Positions 35,401 through 46,251 of a stretch of DNA of 64,000 bases are shown piece after piece. Location of the stretch: positions 51,219,122 through 51,283,121 of the forward strand of contig NW_024881282.1 of NCBI RefSeq assembly GCF_018691265.1. Reading direction: 5' to 3'. This DNA comes from Tyto alba (Eukaryota > Chordata > Aves > Strigiformes > Tytonidae). The first letter of the stretch is position 1. Every line of letters begins with the position of its first letter. Both the position numbers and the translations under genes were made by a program. The notes under the pieces were generated by a model that ran no database searches, was not told the DNA's origin, and saw only the letters and a program-made list of their open reading frames with translations.

Positions 35401-38400
35401 CGTTACTTAAAAAAATAAGTATTCTGCTGAAACCAACGTTTGTGGGAGTAAGGAAATTTAAAAGTGACTAGCACGTTTTCTTCCTGAGTTCTTAAAACTT
35501 TCAAAAAAAAAAAAAAAAAAGGACTCTACAAGTTATTTCAAACTCAAATTGTACCAGGTTTCAATTTACATGTGCCATGTAAAAGACACTACCTCCAAAG
35601 GAAATATTTTTAACTTATACATGAACTTCTATCCTAAGGTCATCAATGTTGTGCACTTTTCAGCACAAAGCATTCTCATCTCAAGAATAACTGACAACAG
35701 ACCAGGCTTCAAGCTTACTTGAAGACCTAGAAAAATGGTAACTTTCACAGAAACTGTGACCTTGCAGACAAAATAACCTGTGTAAAGTGGAACACCTTCG
35801 ACTGAAAGCCAAATTTTTTCTTTCTGTTTGATGGCTGTAACAGCAGTAAGGTCCAGACCTTCTAGGAAAATCAGGAGGCCCCAGAGAAGATTTCCTGAAA
35901 CCTTTACAATTGCCCTGTTGTGGATCTAAACTTTATGCCAGAACAGTCATGTCTTCCTGTGACAATGCTGAATCACAGGAAAGCTGTGAGCTGTTTTTTT
36001 TTCTTGACACCTGTTGTGTGAGCCCATTTGAAATGGGAGAGCTTGAGGGTGTTACCCCCTTAACCTCCTCTCAGGTAAGAGGATGTAGCCTCAAACTACA
36101 GAATCAAGTGGGAGACAACAAAATCACTTTTTTCCCCTCAAAGCCCATAAAGTATCCACTAAGAAACATTAAGTCTATTGTCATTGCACCTTAAAGGTAG
36201 AATTAGCTCTCCACAAAGGATCATCCTAAGCCCAGAAAGGGCTCCTTCTCCTGATACTTTGCAGTTCAGGAATTATCAGAAGTGATGCCAATGGCAAATT
36301 ATTTATATCTGTACAAAAATATGCACAAACTGCTCGGTATTAAGTAAAAGTCTTCCCCCCTGCCCTCCTTTCCTCCAGGCATATTAATGTCATCACCTCT
36401 TATAAAACTTAAAAACAAACATTATTCTCCTCAAAACTATTACTTAAGGTAGCTAACACTTAAAAAACCTTGTGCAGGAACAGACCCATCACATTTCTAG
36501 ATTTTGCCTCTTACAGACCTTTTATTTTTTTCCTACCTCACCTGGAGTTGAAAAATAAAAAAAAAAAAAAAAAACAAAACCAAAACAAAACAACAAACTA
36601 AATACTTTGAGTGGAAAAGTTCAAAGGAAAAGCTAGGGAGCATGAAGGAAAAGGTTTTATTACAGTATGACATGAGATTCATCCTGTGTTTTAGGTCACT
36701 AAACTGAACATTGTCAATCAGTGCCTCCACCCCAGAGAGATTGGCCTTTTTCCATTTACTGTGCAAGAAACAGAGCCCAAATTTTGGTCGTATAAACTGC
36801 ATTTAAATTAGACACTAGTAAACATCACAAGTAATTTGCTAGGCAACTGAACACACTGAAATTGGAAAAACTAACTGATAATTTCCTCTTGAAGTTCAAA
36901 ATCTGTGGCCCGCAAGCATTTGGACGTTTACACTTACACAGGGCTTCAGACCAGAAGCATCCCCAGTTCACAGCAGGGATTACAGTGACCATCGGTACAC
37001 CCACCCAGCATGTGATGCAAGACTGATCTCACACGACAGAATACTTGGTGAAAGCAGTGACCCATTCAAAACAAGAAATCTGATTTCATTACAGCTGGAT
37101 GAGTGGCTTCTTATAGGAATGTTACAGTTTCTTACCACTGATTTCTTTTAGAACAGAAGTTATTTTTAAACTTTTTTTATGGCTTTCAGTATATGGTAAC
37201 AAAATCATTGTCAAACATTTACAGATACAAACCACTCTGCAACTTACTTTGAATCTCTCTTCCTGTCCCTCATTTTTCCCTTAAGGACCTATTTTTCCTT
37301 ATAGACTTTTTACAAAATGACACTATATATAAATTATTTCAGATTTTGCATCCTTCATGTTTCATCATTTCCACCCTTGCATACCATGTCAAATATTGCT
37401 TGATATTTGACTGTAACTGGTGTATTTAGATTTAACAGTGATTTTGAAAAAATATAAGCAGCAAGGATGGGATGCAATTCATAAAGCAGACTGTTTTACT
37501 AGATCCTTCATGAAGAATACTGAGGACATATGTCAAAGGGGAAACATACTATAAGAGATACTGCATGAATTGTGGATTAAATCCTCTATTTAAAAATTCA
37601 CCCAAACAATGGAAAATTTGCATTACCTTTACCAGACTGAAATCTTCTTATGACAGAACCTGAGGCTTACATGCTAGCTTTCAGTGGAATCAAGTAACTC
37701 CACTCAACCTGTTTTCTGTCTGCCTTATGATGAGCCACGCAGCACAGAACCTGCCCCTCCCTGAAGCTCATTCCAGTACATCTGTCTCCTCTTTTAAACT
37801 CTCACAATTGGAAATACTTGAAGAAAGCACACTTGAAGAATACTTGAAGTACAGCCAAATCCCTACGGATACATTATGATAAGTAATTTTCTCAGCTCAG
37901 AGTTTGAGCACTGTTGATGCCAATGGTGTTATTCTACAGCATGGAATAATTTCACCTGGATACTGTCACCTCAGAGATTAAATACAAACTGAGAGTATAA
38001 ATCTGAGCATTTTAGGCTATACATAGACAATTTAAGTAATTCATTACATTCTCTGCTTATTAACCAAAGAGTTGTCACTACAGCAAAGCAGCATTAATTT
38101 TTCCACACAAAACAAATTTTGGATGAAAGTGGAAATTCTAAAGGCATTTGAGACAGCAGACTAATAAACACAGAAACCAACTTACCACAGAGGAGAAATG
38201 TTACTGAGAAAAATAATGATTGTTTTATTGCTATTTTATTCCTTCCAGGAGATAGGTGAAGGCGGCTGAAATGCTACTGCAATCAGTCCTTTGAGTTTTG
38301 CTTGTAGCCAAATACTGCCCATCTCATAACTGGCTAATGCAATGGATTAAATGGATAAATGATTTTTCTGATGTGGCAAATCCTGTGTCTTCAGGGTTGT

Positions 38401-39455
38401 GATGTAATCCATGGTGGCAAATTCTATATGATTTAAGAATCCTGGTATCCTACTTAGGACTTAAAATAGCCCATACTTGGACCTTCTATTTATTTTGGCT
38501 AGCATGTCTTCACCACCGTGAAGCCAAGTTCTTGCAATTGGAAAACAAAACTTAGGTTTCTGGAACACAGGACTCCCGCGTACCAGACCTCACATGCACA
38601 TAAGAGATGTAACCCCAAAACAAAGCATTTGCCCTGAACTAGTAATTACCGAGTGTGGTCAGCTCCAACAGCCTTGTTCCCCCAACGGTCACAAAACGGA
38701 CCTCTTCACTTTATAATTATTTGGAAAAAAATAAGATATTTCTGTACATCAGCAAAGACTGACTAATTTGCTTTAATGTTTGGAGACAGAACAGATATAA
38801 GAGGTGCCAGAGCTGGAATGTTCTCCCATGGAAACACAGCAGTTTAAAGTGTTCAGCAGAACAGGAAGAAACCTCTGTGAAATATAGCAAAAGGGGCATG
38901 AAACCCTTTCCTTGCATGGCCATGCATGCCATCATCCTTCAAATCAACTCCTCTTCCTTCAGGTGTCCTGGGAGGCCCTTGCCTTGTGCAGTCTGGCAAA
39001 CAATGACATAAGAATTCCCCCACAAACAGCAAATGCATTTTGGGGAGAAGGCACTGTAATAGTAAATTGAGCTGAACTAAGGTCAGACATAATCCTTGCC
39101 CTTCATCCACTTGGCAACAATTGTTAAGAAAGTTAATATTGAAGGTGCTTAAGTACTAGAAGGATGAAAAAGCAGCAGTGCTAACAAACCATAACAGAGT
39201 TAAAAACGACAATGAAGGAGGATTCAAGAAGAAACTAAACATGCTGAGAAAGAGTTTTGTGCCGCTGGCTGCAATTATGGAAAACAAACTATGAATGGTA
39301 GAGGTGAAGTTGCAGAATCTAGTTTATAACTTTGCTTATACTAACAGGTGGAGTTTTACCTCAACATTTTTATTAAATGAGCATGTTGTCAGACTTATGA
39401 TTAAAATACAGTAATAAACGTACGCTCCTTTTCTCTCTTTAGCCCTTTCCAAATG
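32471..39455. other. Noncoding stretch, probably FRS2 5' intron or upstream
   Basis: About 7 kb of AT-rich sequence. A-tracts lie at 35503-35520 and at 36557-36574; the second has an (AAAAC)-type tail. A T15 tract lies at 33345-33359. Open frames here are short and lack any recognisable domain. Confidence 0.4.
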
Positions 39456-39512
39456 AAAAAAAAAAAAAAAAAACAAAACAAAACAACAAAAAAAAGCCAA
39501 AAACCAAAACTG
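39456..39512 (+). repeat. A18 tract with an (AAAAC)-type tail
   Basis: A poly-A run at 39456-39473 is followed by AAAAC/AACAAC-rich sequence up to about 39512. Similar tracts occur at 17034, 25681, 36557 and 55260. Confidence 0.8.
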
Positions 39513-39579
39513 GCAAAACTCAAGCTAAACTGTAAAGCCTTCTGGCTCCCATGAAAACAAAATTATTGTAACCACACAC

Positions 39580-39740
39580 AAGCTTCGGCACACAAGCTTG
39601 CCATTTCGGCGTGCCGCCCTCAGAGGCCTCTTTGAACAGGCGGCGAGGAGGCTGATGCAGGATCGCGCCGGGAACTCGCCTTCTCAGCAGCATTCCTCCG
39701 CCGGCACCTCCTGCTGCTGCCAACCGCCCGCTCCTCAGAC
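39580..39740 (-). promoter_or_regulatory. Isolated CpG-rich patch, candidate promoter or first exon
   Basis: About 14 CpGs lie within roughly 150 bp in an otherwise CpG-poor, AT-rich region. On the minus strand an ATG at 39693 opens a 58-codon frame beginning MLLRRRVPGAILHQPP, which I do not recognise. Options are an alternative FRS2 first exon, a small promoter, or a relic of another gene. Direction is inferred from the neighbouring gene and this ORF. Confidence 0.35.
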
Positions 39741-41471
39741 CCACAGGTGCCTTGCTTTTCTTTTCTTACTCCTCCTTTTTAACACCCAGATCCTCACGAC
39801 TTGAGCTGGTTTGTTGTATATGTTTCAGTATATTTGGATTCAAAGCAATCGGCAACTTTTAACTTCTTCCCCCTCATCCACCCCACCTTGGTGCTATATA
39901 AAAATACCCAGTGCCACTTGAAAAACAGAAACAAAACCATAAAGAAAAGCAAATTAGGAGCCACATTGGTTTGTTTAAATTCAGGACTGCCAACTGATCT
40001 TGAAGAGTCATTATGTAAAATTTTGAAATGGCATTAAATTAATTCTCTACAGTTCTCCTTAAAAGTGATCATTTTAGCAAATGCTTAAAATTAGGTTAGT
40101 TAAACATTTGTTGGAACACTGTTCATCAGTAATTCCTTAAATAAACATGCTTATTCTGACAGAAATGCTCTTATATTCACCACAGTTAAAGTAGAACTGA
40201 AGATTAAAGACCAACTCAAACAGCTGAGTTAGACAAGCAGAGAGAACTGCAGCAGGCAGCAGTTGTGCTAACACTTAAATACTTCATGATATTTAACACT
40301 GATTTGTGTAACACTGATCCTATACCTCTCCACTTCACTCTAGTATGACATTTTAAGAACCACATTCCCTTATTCTGAGGTGTGGCACCCCATATTTTGG
40401 ACTATCCTAATGTAATATAAAACATAATCACACATTTCATCCAGGTACTAGGTTGGTGCAACTGTCCTATTCAATAGGTTCATACATATACATATATATA
40501 TACACACACACACGGAATTAAATGCAGTTTCATACCTTCACCTCAGCACATTTTGAAAACTCTAGGTGTTTAATGAACATACATACTGAATAGGAGCATA
40601 TAAGCTGTTTGGTCCACCATCCCCATTAATCCTTCTAAGGATGTGGGACAACGTTCCTTGTTCTATTTTTTTATCGCTCTCCAGAAACCGATCCTCTTAC
40701 TCAAACTTCCAGAGAAACAAGACTTATATTTTACTTGGTATCATTTTTAAAACAACTTACACACATGCAAATATTTTTCAGTTTCTTCTTAAAACAGTTT
40801 CTTCAAATCCACATCACCATATTGTTTTCTGTGAATGCCTGCCAGATTAACTACATCCTTTTAAAAGAAACAGCCAGAACATCAAACTCCAAACCACGAC
40901 ATTAGGTTAAAACAAGAAAGCACTACTACATTATTTTACTCTTGGAAATTCTGAGTATCTTTAAAAATGTTCTCTGAGGAACAGCATATACAAAAAGCAT
41001 CACTTTTATTCAACAAAACAGCAGAAACAGAACCGAAGTTCTAAGCATCACTGCTATGGAAATGCTATTTGGATATAGGGTCAAGGAGAAAAGCAAGGAG
41101 ATGGGAAAATAAAGTAGAAGGCTACAACAATTAAGTCAAGTAGTGGGGCCTAAGAGGAAGAGAGAATCTAGCTTAATTCTTGAAAAGGATGCATGGCTTG
41201 AAACTGTTTAAATAGTGAGTCAGCTCTCCAATACCTAACCACAAATGCCTCCTAAAACTTGAGGCCCACAGCTCTTGCCAAGTCTTCAAAGCTAGCAAAG
41301 TGCCAAACTTTGTAATTAAGTAAATAGCATTGAGTTTATAATTTGTAATATTTTAATCTCTGAAATAGTGTTCATTCAAAAGTTTCAGGAAAGGCTAAAT
41401 TTTGCTTTTATGTTTTTGACATCTTTTGCACACAGTGTTCTAATACATCAATAGAAACAACACTGAAAAGC
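39741..41471. other. Noncoding stretch before the 41.5-kb LTR
   Basis: AT-rich, with a short alternating TATA/CACA microsatellite at about 40482-40513. Nothing else is recognised. Confidence 0.4.
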
Positions 41472-42556
41472 TATACTGGGTTTGCATGGCTGGTTTTGGT
41501 AGCAGGGGAGCTTGCAGGGGTGGCTTCTGTGAGAAGCTGCCAGAAGCTTCCCCTATGTCTGACAGAGCCCTTAGCCAGCTCCAAGATGGACCCACAGCTG
41601 GCCAAGGCTGAGCCCATCAGCAATGGTGGCAGCGCCTCTGGGATAACATATTTAAGGGGAAAAAAACCTGTGCAAGGACAACTGCAGCCAGAGAGAGGAG
41701 TGGGAATATGTGAGAGCAACAACTCTGCAGACACGAAGGTCAGTGGAGAAGGAGGGGGAGGAGGTGTTTCAGGTGCCAGAGTGGAAATTCCCCTACAGCC
41801 CCTGGGGAAGACCATGTTGAGTCTGTCCCCCTGAAGCCCATGGAGGTCCACGGTGAAGCAGATATTCACCTGCAGCCCATGGAGGACTCCGCAGGAGAGG
41901 AGAGCCCAAAGGAAGCTGTGACCCTATGGGAAGCCCACAATGGAGCAGGCTCCTGGCAGGACCTGTGGCCCCGTGGAGAGAGGAGCCCACGCTGGGCTTT
42001 CTGTAGGGTTTTCTGGAAGGACTTGTAACCCCATAGGGACCCACACTGGAGCAGTTCATGAAGAACTGCAGTCCGTGGGAAAGACTCACGTTGGAGAAAT
42101 TCATGGAAGACTGCCTCCCTTGGGAAGGACCCCACACTGGAGCAGGGGGAGAGCATGAGGAGTCCTCCCCCTGGGGAAGAAGGAGGAGCAGTGACAATGG
42201 GCGATGAACTGACCGCAACTGCTGTTCCCCATCCCTCTGTACCACTGGCAGGGAGAAGGTAGAGAAATCTGGAGTAAAGTTGAGCCCAGGAAGAAGGGAA
42301 GGGTAGGGGTACAGTGTTTTTAAGATCTAGTTTTATTTCTTATTATCCTACTCTGATTTGACTGGTGATAAATTAAACTGACTTCCCCACGTCGTCTGTC
42401 TTGCCCGCGACGGTAACTGGTGAGTGGTCTCTCCCTGTCCTTATCTTGACCCACAAGACTTTCGTTGTATTTTCCCTCCCCTGCCCAGCTGAGGAGGGAG
42501 AGTGACAGAGCAGCTTTGGTGGGCACCTGATGTCCAGCCAAGGTCAACCCACCACA
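41472..42556 (+). mobile_element. Solo LTR, endogenous retrovirus, family 2 (plus orientation)
   Basis: A 1085-bp element opening TATACTGGGTTTGCATGG (the usual TG start has become TA) and closing GTCAACCCACCACA. It is flanked by AAAGC and AAAAC, a 5-bp duplication with one difference. It has a GATAACATATTTAAGG core promoter with TATTTAA at 41649-41655. It also has 45-55-bp internal imperfect repeats built on CACRNTGGAGCAG and GTGGGAAGGAC words. This type is abundant in birds and I believe it is ERVL-like. It lies antisense to FRS2, with no retroviral genes nearby. The open frames inside it are not genes. Confidence 0.85.
41937..42146 (+). repeat. Degenerate tandem repeats inside the 41.5-kb LTR
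   Basis: CAC(A/G)NTGG-type unit starts are visible at about 41937, 41988, 42042, 42087 and 42133, spaced 45-54 bp. Each is followed by a GGAAGGAC- or AAGAACTGCAG-like second half. They create spurious open frames on both strands. Confidence 0.6.
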
Positions 42557-45328
42557 AAAACCTACAAGGTCTTTCTTACCAAAATGTTAAGCAGACTCAG
42601 TAAGATGTTATCAAAACCAAGATCACACTACTGTGTTTTATAAAAATAAATAAATACAGTTTCAGTATGCATTCTCAATATGTGCCCTTCTTCATTCATT
42701 CATTGGTTCCTCTTTTGCTACCAGCAAGTTCTTAGCACTTGGATACAAGGAACCTGACCTTACTTGAACACCTAGTTTTTATACATGGTTTTTGTTTCTT
42801 GGAAAACTGACAAACCCAACCTCCCAAGATACCACTGAATCTGGGTTCCTTTAAAAATAGTTCCTCTTCTGTATTTACCATTTCTCCCTTTTCTGCACAC
42901 AGCTCTTCATCACGTTTGAAAGACTCCTGATTTTCTCAGTTGTTTACATGCCTCCTCATGTGCTGCTTGTACGTTTTTTCTTCCCACTTTAAGGAGAAAG
43001 TCTAATAATCATTTAATTTTACCTCCCCCGGGACCCCAATTCATTGTATGTATAAAAGGGAAAGATTAACAATAGCTAATTGGTCCTCTAAAACAAAACT
43101 ATGTAGCCTCTTCACTGGTAGCTGAAAAGAAGCAAGATCCACAATCTTAGGGTATCTTTTGTCACCACTGAACTGCATCTGCCAAAAAGCAGGTTTAGGT
43201 TAAAATTTTTTTCTTTGCATTTGCAATTAAAAAGATAAGTACGTTTAGTTAGTGTGGTTGATTCATTAAACCATGGTAACCTGACTATGTAGATGCCTGT
43301 CCGTGCTTTGGGCTACACCAACTGATTAAAATTCTGATTACTAGGATCTGCCCAGCAGATTTAAGTAAAACCCCAGTATAATCCTATTTGTGCATCCAAG
43401 CAACCACTTTCTTCTTTTCACTGCTGAATCTCTTACAGTCAACTTCTATGCAGTTAAATAACTACATCATCTTTAGTTTTGAGTACTCCTTTGTTAGTGA
43501 TTTTACACACTCCCCAGCTGATGATCCAGCTGATCCATGACCTAAAAAGTATTTTCCTATTTGAGGCGGAAGACACCAAAAACTATAGTTTGATCTACCT
43601 GTAAAGTAGAGAGCAAAGTTTCACTAAATGAAAAATCTTTATTCTTAAACCTTTACAACTAACATGGCTAAAAGGTCCATTTCTTTGTATTATATCTCCA
43701 TTTTTTGAAAAAAGCTCCTTTTGGGGTCTTATAAAGTGAACGGGCCATCAGGGGTACTTCCGATGGGAAGAAAATATTGAACACTGCTGAAATACTACAG
43801 AAATCTCTGCAGCAACCCAGATGTCTCAATACTGAGCCCTACAAAGCTTTATTCTTTTGGATGACTATTGTATCGCGTTAGACAACCCCTGTCCAATATT
43901 AACATCACACAGCATTTCCTTTTAGCAAAGAATAAACATGCCTTTCTACAGAACCCAAAATGAACTGTCGGCTTTCTATAAATCTCTTCCTAATATTGTA
44001 AAGATCTCTAAAAATCGTATGAGAAGGACATTCAACACGAATAGAAATGTGGCTGTTTGTGTGTGTATGTGTGCGTCAGTGTACACACACTGGAACAAGC
44101 AACAGAACAAAGATTAAAGCTTAACATGTGCTGATAAGGAAGAGCAGCATTCCCACAACGGTGCTCCCAGCAGTAAGGCCAGTTCTCCGATTAGACCGCA
44201 GCACAGACCACTTTCCAGTGGAAGAGCCTGCAGCCTAACATAAGGAAGATAGCACTAAGGTTACATCACACTCCATGTAACTCTCCTTTTCCTGTTAGCG
44301 CATCCTCAAAATAGACTACTGACACATAATTAAAAAACAAACAGAAAAAATGAAAAAAACAAACAAAACCAAAAAATCATACAATGAACAGCCCCCCTCC
44401 TAGGATTTATGGAAGCTGAAGATTGAAAAAACCACACTACACCACCTGATGACGGCTAAAAGATATAAAAGATCACCCAAAAATCAGTTTGGCATCATCA
44501 GTCCATAAGGAGCCCAGAGATGTCATGAGGATTTGACAGCTTTTTTTCTTGTCCTGTGTCACTCACAGAGGATCCTGGGGCATGAGTCTTGCTGCTTGTT
44601 GAACAAGTGGACACAAGAGTGAAAGCAAATTAGATCTGTCAGGCAATGAGTGTCAAGTAACTTAGAGATCAGATAAACAAATATCACCTTGTCTTACTGT
44701 AGGATCTTGCACTGAATTTTGTAATACCATTCTTCCTAAAAATATAAACTAATTTTATCTTTAATTAGCACTGTAAAATAACTGTCACAGAATCAATCAC
44801 TGGTTGTATTACAAAATTAGCTCGAGTAACCATTACTCTTTTACTTTTCAAAATAATGGAAAGTAACGTAACAATGCACACATGGCTTGCAAACTCAGCC
44901 ACATTTTAAAATTCCTCAATAGCATCAGTTGTGGACCTCTTGATTTGCTACTATTTACAGAATTATTTTTTTCCCTGAGATACCTTTCTAAATCTCTATT
45001 ACCAATAAATCTTTATTATCTGGAAGAGTATCGCCTGGGGTGAAATGATTTGAGATTGTGGGAAATAAAAAAAAAAAATGTATCTAATTTTATTCTTCTT
45101 TTTGTAAGATTTAACTCTTCCCAAAACATTACTAAAGCCTATCCTTCAGGCATTTTAGTGTCCCAAATTTATATTTTGAAAGACTGTTTGGACAGTGAAG
45201 GTGCTTATTTTGAAGAATGTAAGTTTACATTAAAATGAAGCTTCCCTCACCAAAAAATGTTATATATATTTTTATTTAAACAAGTCCTTCCGCAAGATTC
45301 CTTCCATTAACAAGTTTGACTATGTGTC
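42557..45328. other. Noncoding stretch between two LTRs
   Basis: AT-rich with no gene signal. A short GT/AC stretch at about 44054-44090 contains the inverted pair GTGTGTA and TACACAC. Confidence 0.4.
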
Positions 45329-46251
45329 TGTCCTGTCCCACTCTGTAGGCTAGGGTGAGGTTATTTCTAATTCTCTGTGTGGTATGAGGAGTGACGACAG
45401 TGACCCAAAAGGTTTCTCCAAATAGCAAGTTTTCACTTGAAATTTGACAGTGGCACAACGGACAGTACAGCGTCTAAGCAAAAACTCCAATAACAACCAA
45501 AATTTGCAAATACAATGAAAACAGTGGCGGAGGCAAAATTTACAGCATACACCAACAAACCATAATCATATCAACAAACCATACAACATGTAACACATAC
45601 CAACAAGCCTTAAATCTTGTAACATGTACCAACGAGCCAGACATGTGGAAAATGGAGACTGGGAAAAGAGAAAGAGAAAAAGAGAATGAGAGAGAGAGAA
45701 AATAAGGGTGGGGGGAAGAGAGGTTTCACCAGTCCTGGTCCCTGTGTTGACCCAGCCAGCCTAGAGGCCCAGTCCCAGAGGGGTGCCACAAGGGGCTTCA
45801 ATTTGTGTCCTTTTATAGTTCCTTGTCCCTCCTACGGGCAGGTACTTGGCTTCATTAAGCTAATTAAGTGTCATGCGCGGTTCATGCTTCTAGAACCCTC
45901 CAGGCCCCAGTGCACGTGGAGTTTCTACCCTCAAGAGCTCCCTGGAAATGGGTCGGTGGGCATGGGGGTTCTTTGGGGAGTTAGTCCCCACCTCCCTGCA
46001 GGCATGACCACCATCTTCTCAGTGCATGCGTCGTGAAAACAGCCTCTCCATTGGCTCTTCACAGAGTCACTCAAGATAAGGCAGGCCAGCCTTGGAAAGG
46101 TGGGGGCCCACCTCCATGGGACCCCCCACCCTTCTTGCCACATCTCCCTGTCATTACCTGCACAACTCCGGCATTCCCATAGCGACCGTCTCTTTTGCCA
46201 GAGTTTCTCATTGGACATTTGAGGCACTGTGATTTTGGTCAGACCGTCACA
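45329..46251 (-). mobile_element. Solo LTR, endogenous retrovirus, family 3 (minus orientation)
   Basis: On the minus strand the element runs TGTGACGGTCTGACC...AGTGGGACAGGACA, 923 bp. It is flanked by a perfect 5-bp duplication GTGTC (45324-45328 and 46252-46256). A TATA box CTATAAAAGG lies at 45809-45818 in minus sense, followed by a pyrimidine-rich tract at about 45660-45715. The layout and termini differ from the other LTRs here and resemble bird ERVK-type LTRs, as I recall them. It points in the FRS2 sense direction. Confidence 0.82.
45809..45818 (-). promoter_or_regulatory. TATA box of the 45.3-kb LTR
   Basis: CTATAAAAGG in minus sense sits about mid-LTR, as expected for the U3/R boundary of a retroviral LTR. 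If active it would fire toward FRS2. Confidence 0.6.

Noticed and set aside
39456..39744. Processed pseudogene with the A18 tract as its tail
   Set aside because: The only frame of interest is on the minus strand, so its tail would appear as T on the plus strand at the low-coordinate end; the tract is A.
41496..42245. Long open frames on both strands at the 41.5-kb LTR
   Set aside because: They lie wholly within the LTR and arise from its internal repeats; no retroviral protein features are present.
44054..44090. Hairpin of GTGTGTA and TACACAC as a regulatory structure
   Set aside because: It is a short microsatellite-type inverted pair with no supporting context.
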